The notes beneath the pieces were generated by a model. It was not told the DNA's origin and did no database searches. It saw only the letters and a list, made by a program, of their open reading frames with translations. This document shows positions 24,389 to 32,913 of a DNA stretch of 46,433 nucleotides, piece after piece. The stretch comes from ZC4RG17 sp036259475. Lineage in GTDB: Bacteria; Actinomycetota; Acidimicrobiia; Spongiisociales; ZC4RG35. The translations under genes were made by a program, and so were the position numbers. Location of the stretch: contig DATABS010000001.1 in the NCBI GenBank assembly GCA_036259475.1, positions 1 through 46,433 of the forward strand, in the 5' to 3' direction. Numbering within the stretch: the first letter of the stretch is position 1; every line of letters begins with the position of its first letter.

Positions 24389-25428
24389 CAGCCCCGCCGC
24401 TCCACACTGAGACAAAGCCGCTGCTCGAGATTCGCGACCTGGAGAAGCGGTTCCCCATCTCGCGGGGCATGTTCCGTTCGCCGACGGAGTTCGTTCACGC
24501 CGTGGACGGGATCAGCTTCGACATCGCCCCCGGTGAGAGTCTCGGCTTGGTGGGGGAGTCCGGTTGCGGTAAGTCCACCACCGGCCGGATGCTGGTGAAG
24601 CTGATGGAGCCTTCCAGCGGCCACATCATCTTCCGGGATGGGGACTACGAACGTGACGTGGCGGATGTGCCCCGGTCGGGGATAAAGGACTTCCGCTCCC
24701 GGGTCCAGATGATCTTCCAGGATCCCTACGAGTCGATGAACCCTCGCCGGACGATCTTCGACACGGTGTCCGAGCCTCTTGCCGTTCAGCACGTCGGCAC
24801 CATCCCCGAACGCGAAGAGCGGGTTCTGGATCTGCTTCGCCTCGTGGGCCTCACGCCACCCGAGAACTTCCTCTTCCGCTATCCACACGAGCTGTCGGGC
24901 GGGCAAAGACAACGTGTCGCCATCGCCCGGGCACTGGTGATGAACCCGACCTTCGTAGTCGCCGACGAGCCGACTTCGATGCTCGACGTCAGTATTCGGA
25001 TCTCGATCATGGAGTTGATGACCCAGCTGGGCCGGGAACTCGGTGTCTCGTACCTGTACATCACCCACGACCTCGCCGTGGCGCGGTACATGTGTGACCG
25101 GATCGCCGTGATGTATTTGGGGAAGATCGTGGAGATCGGCCCTACCGAGGAAATCCTCGCCCGTCCCAAGCACCCGTACACCAAGGCGCTGCTGTCGGCG
25201 GTCCCCGTCCCTGACCCCTCCTACCGCCGGACGCCCGTCGAGATAAAGGGCGGGATCTCGAAGGCTATCAACCCCGCCCCGGAGTGCCGGTTCATCCAGC
25301 GTTGCCCGTTCGCCGGCGAAGTGTGCGAGGAGAACGTCCACCCGCCGCTCGAACAGCGGGGAGAGGACCACTTCGTGGCCTGCTACCGGGTCGAGGAGAT
25401 CGAGCGCGGGGAAGTCGTTCCCCACTGA
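24385..25428 (+). CDS. ABC transporter ATPase, DppF/OppF type
   Basis: The 347-residue partner ATPase has Walker A GESGCGKSTTG, the signature SGGQRQRVAIARAL, Walker B FVVADEPTSMLD and H-loop ITHDLAVAR. The C-terminal oligo_HPY extension carries ECRFIQRCPFAGEVC. The ATG at 24385 overlaps the previous stop (ATGA), which fixes the start. It presumably serves both permease pairs in the operon, because no other ATPase is found here. Confidence 0.94.
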   Translation: MTAPPLHTETKPLLEIRDLEKRFPISRGMFRSPTEFVHAVDGISFDIAPGESLGLVGESGCGKSTTGRMLVKLMEPSSGHIIFRDGDYERDVADVPRSGIKDFRSRVQMIFQDPYESMNPRRTIFDTVSEPLAVQHVGTIPEREERVLDLLRLVGLTPPENFLFRYPHELSGGQRQRVAIARALVMNPTFVVADEPTSMLDVSIRISIMELMTQLGRELGVSYLYITHDLAVARYMCDRIAVMYLGKIVEIGPTEEILARPKHPYTKALLSAVPVPDPSYRRTPVEIKGGISKAINPAPECRFIQRCPFAGEVCEENVHPPLEQRGEDHFVACYRVEEIERGEVVPH

Positions 25429-25462
25429 TGAACCGGGGGGCGTTGGCGTTCGTTTCTTCGGT

Positions 25463-26704
25463 GTGACCACCGCAGAGCGGACCATCGCAAGCGTTCGGCT
25501 TCCCTGGTTCGTTGGCTTTCTGGCCCGACGGGCGATGTGGGGCGTCATCACGCTCCTCCTGTTCGTGACCGTCCTCTTCTTCTTCATGCAGGCATGGGTC
25601 CCGTACAACTGGGCGACGCAGTTCGGGATCGGAGGAGGGGGAGCGGTCGATGCGGCGGCGAGCGCGGCCGGGCTCGACCGGCCCCTCCCCGTGCGCTATT
25701 TCGAGTTCATGGGCGGCTTGCTGACCGGAGACCTGGGCAACTCATTCAGCGGGGCCCCTGTCGTGGACATGATCCTGCAGTCGCTGCCCATCACCCTCAT
25801 GGTGTTCGTCAGCGGGACGATGATCGGTTGGGTGGCGGGCGAGCTGCTCGGCAGGCTGGGGGCGTGGCGCAGAAGGAGAGTGGGAGGCTCGCTGGTTGCG
25901 ATCATGGGCGTCTTGTCCGCCACGATCTTTCCCCCGTTCCTCGTCTTCGTGCTCGTTCGCTGGTTCCGTTTCCCGCTCCTCGACCTACGGGTTGCCATGG
26001 GGCTTCCTGCCGACAGCCTCGACATCTGGAGGGGCGCGGTGATTGGAGAGCCCGGGTTCCCGACCCCCAATGACGTCCGCTGGCTGCTCGCTGTCGCCTT
26101 CGTCGTGGCGCTCGTGGTGGCACTGGTGGTGCGCTCGTATGCCCGGCGTAAACACCTGCCCGTGTTGGGCGCGATGGCGATACCCGTCATGCTGGGAGCC
26201 GCCGCGGCCGGCATCTGGCTGTCGGGCGCCGGCACCATGGCACTCGACCTTCTCTACAGGGCCGACATGACCGTTACGACCGGTCGGGGCAGCCCGGTGC
26301 TGGCGCTGCTCGGAGTGGTCCTGATCTCCTTCGGTCAGGTCATGTTCATGATGCGGGTCGGGATAGAGGACGAGCGCTCCGAGGACTACGTCCTGACGGC
26401 TCGTGCCAAGGGGCTGACGGAGCGGGCCGTGCGAGATCGCCACGTCGCCCGGAATGCCCTCGCCCCGACGCTGGCCGGCAGCTTCCTTGCCTTCCCGACC
26501 GTTCTCGCCGGGATGTTCATCGTCGAGCTGGAGCTGGAGATGACCGGCCTGTCGTCGGTCCTGTTCAACGCCATCGAGTTCCAGGACATCCCCGTGATCA
26601 TGGGCGTGATGGTGGCACTGGGCCTGATCGGCATCGGATTTCGGCTCCTCACCGACTTCTCGATAGCCGTCCTCGACCCGCGCCAACGGCGGGGTGATGT
26701 GTGA
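25463..26704 (+). CDS. Second DppB-type ABC permease
   Basis: This 413-residue membrane protein is a second DppB-like subunit, distinct from that at 21018. Its N-terminus RRAMWGVITLLLFVTVLFFFMQ is followed by a shortened external region, then extra hydrophobic segments (including WLLAVAFVVALVVALVV and VMLGAAAAGIWL) before the EAA loop EDYVLTARAKGLTERAVRDRHVARNALAPTL. The insertion makes it about 80 residues longer than common DppB proteins. The GTG start lacks a ribosome binding site, so the exact start is uncertain. It overlaps the next gene in GTGA fashion, so the second pair is translated as a unit. Confidence 0.88.
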   Translation: MTTAERTIASVRLPWFVGFLARRAMWGVITLLLFVTVLFFFMQAWVPYNWATQFGIGGGGAVDAAASAAGLDRPLPVRYFEFMGGLLTGDLGNSFSGAPVVDMILQSLPITLMVFVSGTMIGWVAGELLGRLGAWRRRRVGGSLVAIMGVLSATIFPPFLVFVLVRWFRFPLLDLRVAMGLPADSLDIWRGAVIGEPGFPTPNDVRWLLAVAFVVALVVALVVRSYARRKHLPVLGAMAIPVMLGAAAAGIWLSGAGTMALDLLYRADMTVTTGRGSPVLALLGVVLISFGQVMFMMRVGIEDERSEDYVLTARAKGLTERAVRDRHVARNALAPTLAGSFLAFPTVLAGMFIVELELEMTGLSSVLFNAIEFQDIPVIMGVMVALGLIGIGFRLLTDFSIAVLDPRQRRGDV

Positions 26705-27624
26705 CCACCGCGATGGAGGTCGATATCGCCCGAGCCCAATGGCGGGTCGTCCTCGGCAACGTCAAGGTGATGGCGGGTCTGCTGATCCTCTCTTTCTTCC
26801 TGCTGGCACTGGTAGCCGGCCCCATTCTGGAAGCGACCCTATGGGAAGGCCACAACAACCTCTACGACCCGCAGACCGGTTACGACCGGACGATCGCCCA
26901 TCCGTCCCCTCCTTCGGGTACCCACTGGCTGGGGACCAGTTCACTCGGCAAGGACGTGTTCTCGATGTTCCTGTCCGCGACGCGCCCCACCTTGACGGTG
27001 GCGACGCTTGCCGGGGTGACCATCGGACTGATCTCCCTCGTGACGGGGGCGGTCGCTGCCTATCGCGGGGGTTGGGTCGACGGTCTCGTGAGCCATCTCA
27101 GCGACGCCATGGTGCTGCTGCCGGCGATGCTGGCGGTGTTCATCCTCGGAGTGGGGCGATCGAACGCCGAGTTCGGCGCCTGGACCGTCGGTCTCACCTT
27201 CGGCGTGATCTATGCGCTCGGACCTGCCACCGCCACAGTCCGGGCGGCGGCGCTGACGGTGATGGTCAGGCCGTTCGTCGACGCGGCTCGCGTGGCCGGG
27301 GGAGGCGGGTGGTGGATGGTGACCCGCCACGTCTTGCCGCACCTGGTGCCGCATGCCGCCGTCCAGGCGATGATCGGGGTCACCGGCGCAGTGGTGGCGG
27401 AAGCGTTTCTGAGCTACTTCAACGCAGTCGGGGAGGATTTCGGGTACGGCTGGATGGTCTACGACGGCATCACTTGGTCGAACCTCCTAGCCGGGATCGC
27501 CGATATCCCCTGGTGGGTGATGATCACAGGCGCAGGTGCCATCACGCTGGTCGCCTCGGCGTTCTACTTGCTCGGAGTCGGACTACGCGAGGCGTTCGAC
27601 CCCAAGACGCATCGGCCCCGCTAA
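26701..27624 (+). CDS. Second DppC-type ABC permease
   Basis: This 307-residue protein pairs with the preceding subunit. It has the helix VMAGLLILSFFLLALVAGPI, the THWLGTSSLGKDVFSMFL motif equivalent to the conserved GTD-GRD segment, and the EAA region VDAARVAGGGGWWMVTRHVLPHLVP. Its GTG start overlaps the upstream stop. Its TAA stop shares bases with the TAG stop of the gene on the other strand (tetramer CTAA), leaving no room for a terminator. The conserved glycine-rich GRD aspartate is replaced by GKD. Confidence 0.9.
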   Translation: MTTAMEVDIARAQWRVVLGNVKVMAGLLILSFFLLALVAGPILEATLWEGHNNLYDPQTGYDRTIAHPSPPSGTHWLGTSSLGKDVFSMFLSATRPTLTVATLAGVTIGLISLVTGAVAAYRGGWVDGLVSHLSDAMVLLPAMLAVFILGVGRSNAEFGAWTVGLTFGVIYALGPATATVRAAALTVMVRPFVDAARVAGGGGWWMVTRHVLPHLVPHAAVQAMIGVTGAVVAEAFLSYFNAVGEDFGYGWMVYDGITWSNLLAGIADIPWWVMITGAGAITLVASAFYLLGVGLREAFDPKTHRPR

Positions 27625-28598
27625 GACTCGACCGCTATCCGGTCGATGAGGACCGCCCCTCTGACCGAGACGATTTCGGGCTGTTGACCCGGTTCGAACG
27701 TCTCGCTCTCCAGTCGGGGACAGTCGATTGTCAGCTGGACTCGCTCCCGGTCGGCGAGTTGCTCGACCGGCTGGGTTTCCACCGAGCAGTCGCCGGGTTG
27801 GGCAGTGAAGAAGATGAGGTTGACCTGGTCGAAGACTCCGGCCACGGAGACGACACCGGCCGCAGCCGTCAGCTCGAGGCTGGGAGCGAAGTTGTCGCCC
27901 AGCTCCTCATAGATGAGCGAGTCGTCGCCCTGGACATACCAGGCGAGGGGGCGCACCATCATCTCCGCCTCGACGTCTCCGCTCAACTGGAGGGTGCCGC
28001 CGGTGTCGTCGGACGGGGGTGGCAGCACCTGGGCGGCTGAGGTCACGTAGATACCCTCCAGGGCGATCGTGTTGTTGCCCTGGACGTCGTTGACGCCTTC
28101 ACAGGAGATGGTGAGCCGGGCCAGACCTTCGAACCGGCTCAGGTCGATCTCGTCGAGACGCAGCGGGCAGTCCCCCGGATCCAGGAAGATATTGAGGCCG
28201 TCGAAGACCATCTGATCGAGGTAGAGCCCGGATTCCGGGTCATCTGCGACTCTGAGGAGGTTGGTGTCGTCGCTCTCGATCGTGCCGCTCCGGTCGCCGG
28301 TGACCTCGATGCGCGTCTCCCAGGCGTCGGGCGGCTCCTCACCGGACGCAGGGCCGTCGCTACCCGCCGAGGGGGCCGTCTGCTCGCCGTCGGAAAGGAT
28401 CAGGCCGGCTATCCCCACCACGGCCACCAGTACGAGCGCTGCTGCTCCGGTGAGAACGAGCAGGTGCTTCACGACCGGGTCGAGGAATCGAGCATTCGGC
28501 CGATCGTAAACCCCTGGATGCTCAGAAATTGAAGTTGGGGACGAAGAGATTGAAACGGTGGACCCGGATTCGTCCCGAGAGGGCGGCGGGATTGCCAT
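27621..28598 (-). CDS. Membrane-anchored protein with two paired-cysteine modules, paralog 2
   Basis: I do not recognise this 325-residue protein. One hydrophobic segment (about residues 44-69, VKHLLVLTGAAALVLVAVVGIAGLIL) anchors it, leaving a large external part after a Pro/Gly/Glu linker. That part contains two cysteine pairs, Cys144/Cys166 and Cys271/Cys293, each 22 apart, in contexts DPGDC...LTISCEG and QPGDC...LTIDCP, suggesting two related disulfide-bonded modules. It is a diverged copy of the next gene upstream, sharing DGLNIFLDP and the C-terminal RGAVLIDRI-type strand. The ATG at 28598 overlaps the upstream gene by 77 bases and lacks a ribosome site, so the true start may be further in (a GTG occurs at Val43). 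Its stop overlaps the permease stop. Confidence 0.72.
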   Translation of the reverse strand: MAIPPPSRDESGSTVSISSSPTSISEHPGVYDRPNARFLDPVVKHLLVLTGAAALVLVAVVGIAGLILSDGEQTAPSAGSDGPASGEEPPDAWETRIEVTGDRSGTIESDDTNLLRVADDPESGLYLDQMVFDGLNIFLDPGDCPLRLDEIDLSRFEGLARLTISCEGVNDVQGNNTIALEGIYVTSAAQVLPPPSDDTGGTLQLSGDVEAEMMVRPLAWYVQGDDSLIYEELGDNFAPSLELTAAAGVVSVAGVFDQVNLIFFTAQPGDCSVETQPVEQLADRERVQLTIDCPRLESETFEPGQQPEIVSVRGAVLIDRIAVES

Positions 28599-29466
28599 CA
28601 GGATCGATCAGCTCGGGGCAGTCGAATGTCACCTCGAGGTAGTCGATATTGGGCGCCACCTTGCCCAGGCTTTCCTCTTGAGCCGAGCAGCGTTCTCCGA
28701 CGGCTACGGCCTCGTGCCCGATCCCTTCTGTGAAGCGCGTTACCTCGGTGACGGCGATTCCTGCGTCCAGCCACACCGTCCACCACGACTCGTCGCTCAG
28801 CACTCCGACGACGGCGAATCGATCTCCGCTGATCTGCTCGTGACTTCGTTCGTCGAACTCCACCAGCCAAATGGCGTCCTCAACGGTCAGTTCGGTCCCG
28901 TCTCCCAAGGTAAATGTCCCCCCGGAGGCGTAGTCGTCTGGCATCGCGATGAGGATCGGCACGTCGAGACCCCCTTCGATCGTCACGATCGGCGACCCGC
29001 CTGCCGCAGCCACATCCGGACAGGAGAGGCGGAGCCGGACCAGACCTGTCTCCTCAAATGTCTGCTCCTCTTCGAGGCCGCACTCGTCGGGGTCGAGGAA
29101 GAGGTTTAGCCCGTCGAGAGCGGCCTGTCCGACATGGACGTCGGACTCGTTGCGGGTCAGCACGATGAAGTCGCTTCCGGCCGTGATGGTGAGGGACGTG
29201 TCGTCCGGGAAGAGCTGGCTGGTTGATCGGAGCGCAACGGCGTAGCTGTGCTCGCCCGTGAGTTCGACCGATCCGCCCGCCTGTGTCGGTGGGGTGGGAG
29301 TCGTGGAAGTTGGTGATGCTGCCGGCTCCGTCGGCATGAGCGGCTCCGAGAAGACCGCCGAGGAAGCAGGCTCGGGAATGAGCAGTGCGGCGATTCCCAC
29401 CGTGGCGGCCAGGACCACGGCTCCGCCGGCCAGCAGTATCACCGCCACCGAGATCCACCGGCTCAC
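28522..29466 (-). CDS. Membrane-anchored protein with two paired-cysteine modules, paralog 1
   Basis: This 314-residue protein is the founding partner of the tandem pair and also unrecognised. An N-terminal signal anchor (WISVAVILLAGGAVVLAATVG) is followed by a Pro/Thr-rich linker and an external domain with cysteines at 129, 149, 260 and 283. The two modules read DPDEC...LRLSCPDV and GERC...VTFDCPEL and each is followed by a Gly-containing strand (IVTIEGG, ALSGRIRV). I chose the GTG at 29466 because AAGGAG lies four bases ahead; an ATG at 29538 adds 24 residues with no ribosome site. It faces a CoA-transferase gene across a repeat-bearing region. An enzyme role is not suggested by any catalytic motif. 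Confidence 0.72.
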   Translation of the reverse strand: MSRWISVAVILLAGGAVVLAATVGIAALLIPEPASSAVFSEPLMPTEPAASPTSTTPTPPTQAGGSVELTGEHSYAVALRSTSQLFPDDTSLTITAGSDFIVLTRNESDVHVGQAALDGLNLFLDPDECGLEEEQTFEETGLVRLRLSCPDVAAAGGSPIVTIEGGLDVPILIAMPDDYASGGTFTLGDGTELTVEDAIWLVEFDERSHEQISGDRFAVVGVLSDESWWTVWLDAGIAVTEVTRFTEGIGHEAVAVGERCSAQEESLGKVAPNIDYLEVTFDCPELIDPDGNPAALSGRIRVHRFNLFVPNFNF

Positions 29467-29512
29467 GACGCTCCTTGGTCGGGACGGAGCATACCGACGG
29501 TGGACACCTTCC

Positions 29513-29551
29513 CTGTCACCGATGTTGCGCGACATCAACTGTCACCGATGT
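29513..29551. repeat. Pair of 13-bp direct repeats around an imperfect palindrome
   Basis: CTGTCACCGATGT occurs at 29513-29525 and again at 29539-29551, a spacing of 26 bases. Between them GATGTTGCGCGACATC (29521-29536) is an imperfect palindrome. The block lies in the divergent region between paralog 1 and the CoA-transferase gene, so it may bind a regulator of one or both. Confidence 0.45.
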
Positions 29552-29604
29552 CACGCGAGTTGGCGCTCGGTTTACGACTACTCACGTCCAAAGAAGGGGG
29601 AGGC

Positions 29605-29610
29605 TATCGT
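29605..29610 (+). promoter_or_regulatory. Candidate -10 box, leaderless, for the CoA-transferase/racemase gene
   Basis: TATCGT ends six bases before the ATG at 29617, so the transcript would begin at the start codon. The GGGGGAGG run just upstream is too far (14 bases) to act as a normal ribosome site. Confidence 0.4.
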
Positions 29611-29616
29611 CGCCCG

Positions 29617-30744
29617 ATGCCCGGCCCGCTCGCTGGATTGAAGGTGATCGAACTGGGAGGCATCGGACCCGTCCCGCACGCCGGGATGGTGTTCGCCGAT
29701 CTGGGAGCGGACGTGGTCCAGGTCGTTCGGCCGGGAACCGCGTCCGATCCGGCCAGTGTCCTCAACCGGGGGAAGCGCTCGGTCGGCATCGACCTCAAGG
29801 TGGAAGGGGCCGCCAGATTGGTTGCCAGGATGGCCGGGGAAGCCAACGTCCTCATCGAAGGGTTTCGCCCTGGGGTGGTGGAGAGGCTCGGCATCGGTCC
29901 TGAAACCTGCCTGGCGGCCAATCGGCGCCTCGTCTACGGCCGGATGACGGGGTTCGGCCAGGACGGCCCTCTGGCGGGCCGGGCGGGGCACGACATCGAC
30001 TACATCGCCTTGTCCGGTGCCCTGGCGTCGATCGGGCCTCGCACCCGGCCCCTCCCGCCCCTCAATCTGGTGGCTGACTTCGGCGGCGGCTCTATGTTGC
30101 TCGTGGTCGGCGTGCTCGCCGCCCTGCACTCCGTCGGGGAGTCGGGGGTCGGTCAGGTGGTCGACGCAGCGATGATCGACGGATCAGCTCTTCTCATGGC
30201 GATGCACCATGGGGCGATGGCGGGCGGCTGGTGGACGGCTCAGCGGGGGACCAACCTCTTCGACGGGACCGCCCCCTTCTACTCCACCTACGAGACTGCC
30301 GACGGGAAGTGGGTGGCGGTGGGGGCCCTGGAGCCACACTTCTTTGCCCGGCTGCTCGAGGGCCTCGGCATCGATGCTGACGAGCTCTCGCCCCAGATGG
30401 ACCGAGAGGGATGGCCGGGAATGCGTCGGAGGTTCGCCGACGTCTTCGGCTCCCGGACGAGGACGGAATGGGAAGCGGCGTTCGCCGGTTCCGACGCCTG
30501 CGTGGTCGGCGTGTACGACATGGCGGAGGCGCCGAACCACCGCCACAACGTCGCCCGAGGCGTCTTCGCAGAGGTCGATGGGGTCCGCCAGCCGGCGCCG
30601 GCTCCCCGCTTTTCGGCGACCCCGTCGTCCGGACCGGGAAAGGTGCCCTCCCCCGGTGAGCACACCGAACAGGTCCTCTCCCAGCTCGGCTTCGACCCGG
30701 GGGAGATTCGCCGGCTCCGCCAGGATGGGATCATCCCGGACTGA
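29617..30744 (+). CDS. CaiB/BaiF family CoA-transferase, alpha-methylacyl-CoA racemase-like
   Basis: This 375-residue cytoplasmic enzyme is a family III CoA-transferase most like alpha-methylacyl-CoA racemases (AMACR/Mcr). Supporting segments are GLKVIELGGIGPVPHAGMV near the N-terminus, the NRGKRSVGIDLK motif, GRMTGFGQDGPLAGRAGHD and the catalytic aspartate in GHDIDYIALSGALASIG. AMACR inverts the 2-methyl centre so that methyl-branched or sterol side-chain CoAs can enter beta-oxidation. The following SDR, acyl-CoA dehydrogenase and hydroxyacid dehydrogenase fit that pathway. The ATG at 29617 follows a TATCGT box; upstream codons run through the regulatory region. A true CoA-transferase role is the main alternative. 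Confidence 0.88.
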   Translation: MPGPLAGLKVIELGGIGPVPHAGMVFADLGADVVQVVRPGTASDPASVLNRGKRSVGIDLKVEGAARLVARMAGEANVLIEGFRPGVVERLGIGPETCLAANRRLVYGRMTGFGQDGPLAGRAGHDIDYIALSGALASIGPRTRPLPPLNLVADFGGGSMLLVVGVLAALHSVGESGVGQVVDAAMIDGSALLMAMHHGAMAGGWWTAQRGTNLFDGTAPFYSTYETADGKWVAVGALEPHFFARLLEGLGIDADELSPQMDREGWPGMRRRFADVFGSRTRTEWEAAFAGSDACVVGVYDMAEAPNHRHNVARGVFAEVDGVRQPAPAPRFSATPSSGPGKVPSPGEHTEQVLSQLGFDPGEIRRLRQDGIIPD

Positions 30745-30809
30745 GGGTCCGAGCGATGCCCCAGCGTTTACGCTGGGTCGACCCGACCGGATGGATGCCG
30801 ACTGACATC

Positions 30810-31733
30810 ATGACCGACACCCCGATAACGTTCGACGGCCGCGTCGCTGTGGTCACGGGAGCCGGCGGTGGGCTAGGCCGGGAGTACGCCCTCGAGCTCG
30901 CCCGACGTGGTGCCCGCGTCGTCGTCAACGACGTCGGTGGGGCAGTCGACGGGTCCGGCGCCTCCGAGAAAGCCGCCGACGCCGTAGTCGAGGAGATCCG
31001 ACTCGCCGGGGGCGAAGCCCGGCCGAGCTACCACTCGGTGGCGGAGGCCGACTCGGGACGAGCCATCGTCGACACCGCTCTCCAGCACTTCGGCACCGTG
31101 GACATCGTCATCAGCAACGCCGGCATTCTACGCGACCGGAGTTTCGCCAACCTGGCGATGGATGAGCTGTATGCCGTCCTCGACGTCCATCTGCGAGGAG
31201 CCTTCCACGTCTCCCAACCCGCCTTCCGGGTCATGAAGGAGAAGGGTTACGGCCGATTCATCTTTGCCTCATCCAATGCCGGGATCCTGGGGAACTTCGG
31301 CCAGTCCAACTACGGAGCCGCCAAGATGGGGCTGGTCGGGTTGTCCAACGTGCTGGCCATCGAGGGTGCCAAATACGGGATCAAGTCGAATGTCATCGCT
31401 CCGGTCGCCGCCACCCGGATGACCGAGGATCTGCTCGGCCCACTGGCGGAGATGGTCGATCCGTCGCTCGTAGTGCCAATGGTGCTCTACCTGGCGTCTG
31501 AATCGTGCGAGGTGACCCACGAGATCTTCTCGGCCGGCGCCGGCCGCTATGCCCGGTTCTTCGTGGGCTCCACTCAGGGATGGCTGGCTCAAGGCCCGGC
31601 CTCAGTGGAGGACGTGGCGGAACACCTGGACCAGATCCGGAACACCGAAGGCTATGAGATCCTGGGAAGCGCCACCGAAGAACTGCACCTTCTGGGGCAG
31701 CTGCAGGAAGGGGAGAAGCATGACGCGGGATAA
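30810..31733 (+). CDS. SDR oxidoreductase, multifunctional enzyme-2 type 3-hydroxyacyl-CoA dehydrogenase-like
   Basis: This 307-residue dehydrogenase resembles the N-terminal domain of peroxisomal MFE-2 (HSD17B4). It has the cofactor motif TGAGGGLG, the NDVGGAVDGSGASEKAADAVVEEI segment typical of that group, the catalytic SSNAGILGNFGQ-NYGAAK pattern (Ser, Tyr, Lys) and a C-terminal extension of about 60 residues past the core. Its likely reaction is oxidation of a 3-hydroxyacyl-CoA. I used the ATG at 30810; ATG 30795 would add five residues. A CCCAGCG/CGCTGGG hairpin at 30760-30777 lies upstream. It ends overlapping the acyl-CoA dehydrogenase gene by 14 bases. Confidence 0.87.
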   Translation: MTDTPITFDGRVAVVTGAGGGLGREYALELARRGARVVVNDVGGAVDGSGASEKAADAVVEEIRLAGGEARPSYHSVAEADSGRAIVDTALQHFGTVDIVISNAGILRDRSFANLAMDELYAVLDVHLRGAFHVSQPAFRVMKEKGYGRFIFASSNAGILGNFGQSNYGAAKMGLVGLSNVLAIEGAKYGIKSNVIAPVAATRMTEDLLGPLAEMVDPSLVVPMVLYLASESCEVTHEIFSAGAGRYARFFVGSTQGWLAQGPASVEDVAEHLDQIRNTEGYEILGSATEELHLLGQLQEGEKHDAG

Positions 31734-32913
31734 CGACACCGTTCAGGTCGAGAAGGCCCTCGATCGACTTCTCGAGACACATCCCCCGGCCACCACTGAC
31801 GATGTCACCTTCTGGGGCGCCCAGTACGACGCCGGCTTGGCCTGGGTGAGCTTTCCGAGGGGATTCGGAGGGTTGGACGCCTCGCCGTCGCTCCAGGCCC
31901 TGGTCCACGAGCGGCTCGACGCGTCGGGAGTGTCGCGATCCAATCAGCTGCGCAACATCATCGGGTACGGGATGGGAGGGCCGACAGTCGTCACGCATGG
32001 CACCGACGAGCAGCGCCGCCGCTGGCTACGTCCGCTGTTCACAGCCGAGGAGATCTGGTGCCAGCTGTTCAGCGAGCCGTCGGCGGGCTCGGACGTGGCG
32101 GGACTCGCCACCCGTGCGATCAAAGACGGCGACGAGTGGGTGGTCAACGGGCAGAAGGTCTGGACCACTCTCGCCCACACGGCCCGGTGGGGGCTGTTGG
32201 TGGCGAGGACGGACCCCGACGTTCCCAAGCACCGCGGCCTCACCTACTTCGTGATCGACATGGACCAGCCGGGAGTGGAGGTGCGTCCCCTCCGTCAGGT
32301 AACCGGCGAGGCCGAGTTCAACGAGGTCTACTTCACCGATGCCCGGGTCCCGGATGCCGACCGGCTCGGCGATGTGGGCGACGGCTGGCGTGTGTCGATG
32401 ACGACGCTCATGAACGAGAGAGTGGCGATCGGCTCTTCGATTCCCGGCCGGGGCGAGGGAGCCATCTCCATGGCGGTCGAGCTCTGGAAGGAGTACGGCG
32501 AAGGCGACCCCGTCAAACGCGACGAGTTGATGCGCCTGTGGGTCGAGGCCGAGGTGCTGCGCCTCACGAACGTGCGGGCCGCCCGGGGCCGGTCGACCGG
32601 CACTCCCGGGCCCGAGGGATCGACCAGCAAGCTGCATTGGGCGGACCTCAACAAGCGAATCTATTCGTTCTGCGTGGAATTGATGGGCGAAGAAGGCATG
32701 CTCTATCCGGAGACGTACGTCTATCGGGCCCCGGACGAGTCGGCGATGGGTCGACGCAGCCCCCAGATGAACTTTCTGCGAGCACGCGCCAACTCCATCG
32801 AGGGCGGTACGTCGGAGATAATGAAGAACATCCTGGGAGAGCGTGTCCTCGGACTGCCGGGCGAGCCCCGGGTCGACAAGGATCTGCCCTGGCGGGAGGT
32901 GCCACGGGGGTGA
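31720..32913 (+). CDS. Acyl-CoA dehydrogenase
   Basis: This 397-residue flavoenzyme introduces the alpha,beta double bond of an acyl-CoA. It shows the signature SEPSAGSDVAGLATRA for acyl-CoA binding, FAD-contact segments such as VNGQKVWTTLAH, and the C-terminal EGGTSEIMKNILGERVLGLP with the family's flavin-binding block. The ATG at 31720 is preceded by GGAAGGGGAG. The gene starts within the last 14 bases of the SDR and overlaps the next gene by GTGA. The catalytic base is not obvious by eye, and a long-chain, branched or sterol-side-chain substrate is inferred from context only. Confidence 0.92.
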   Translation: MTRDNDTVQVEKALDRLLETHPPATTDDVTFWGAQYDAGLAWVSFPRGFGGLDASPSLQALVHERLDASGVSRSNQLRNIIGYGMGGPTVVTHGTDEQRRRWLRPLFTAEEIWCQLFSEPSAGSDVAGLATRAIKDGDEWVVNGQKVWTTLAHTARWGLLVARTDPDVPKHRGLTYFVIDMDQPGVEVRPLRQVTGEAEFNEVYFTDARVPDADRLGDVGDGWRVSMTTLMNERVAIGSSIPGRGEGAISMAVELWKEYGEGDPVKRDELMRLWVEAEVLRLTNVRAARGRSTGTPGPEGSTSKLHWADLNKRIYSFCVELMGEEGMLYPETYVYRAPDESAMGRRSPQMNFLRARANSIEGGTSEIMKNILGERVLGLPGEPRVDKDLPWREVPRG

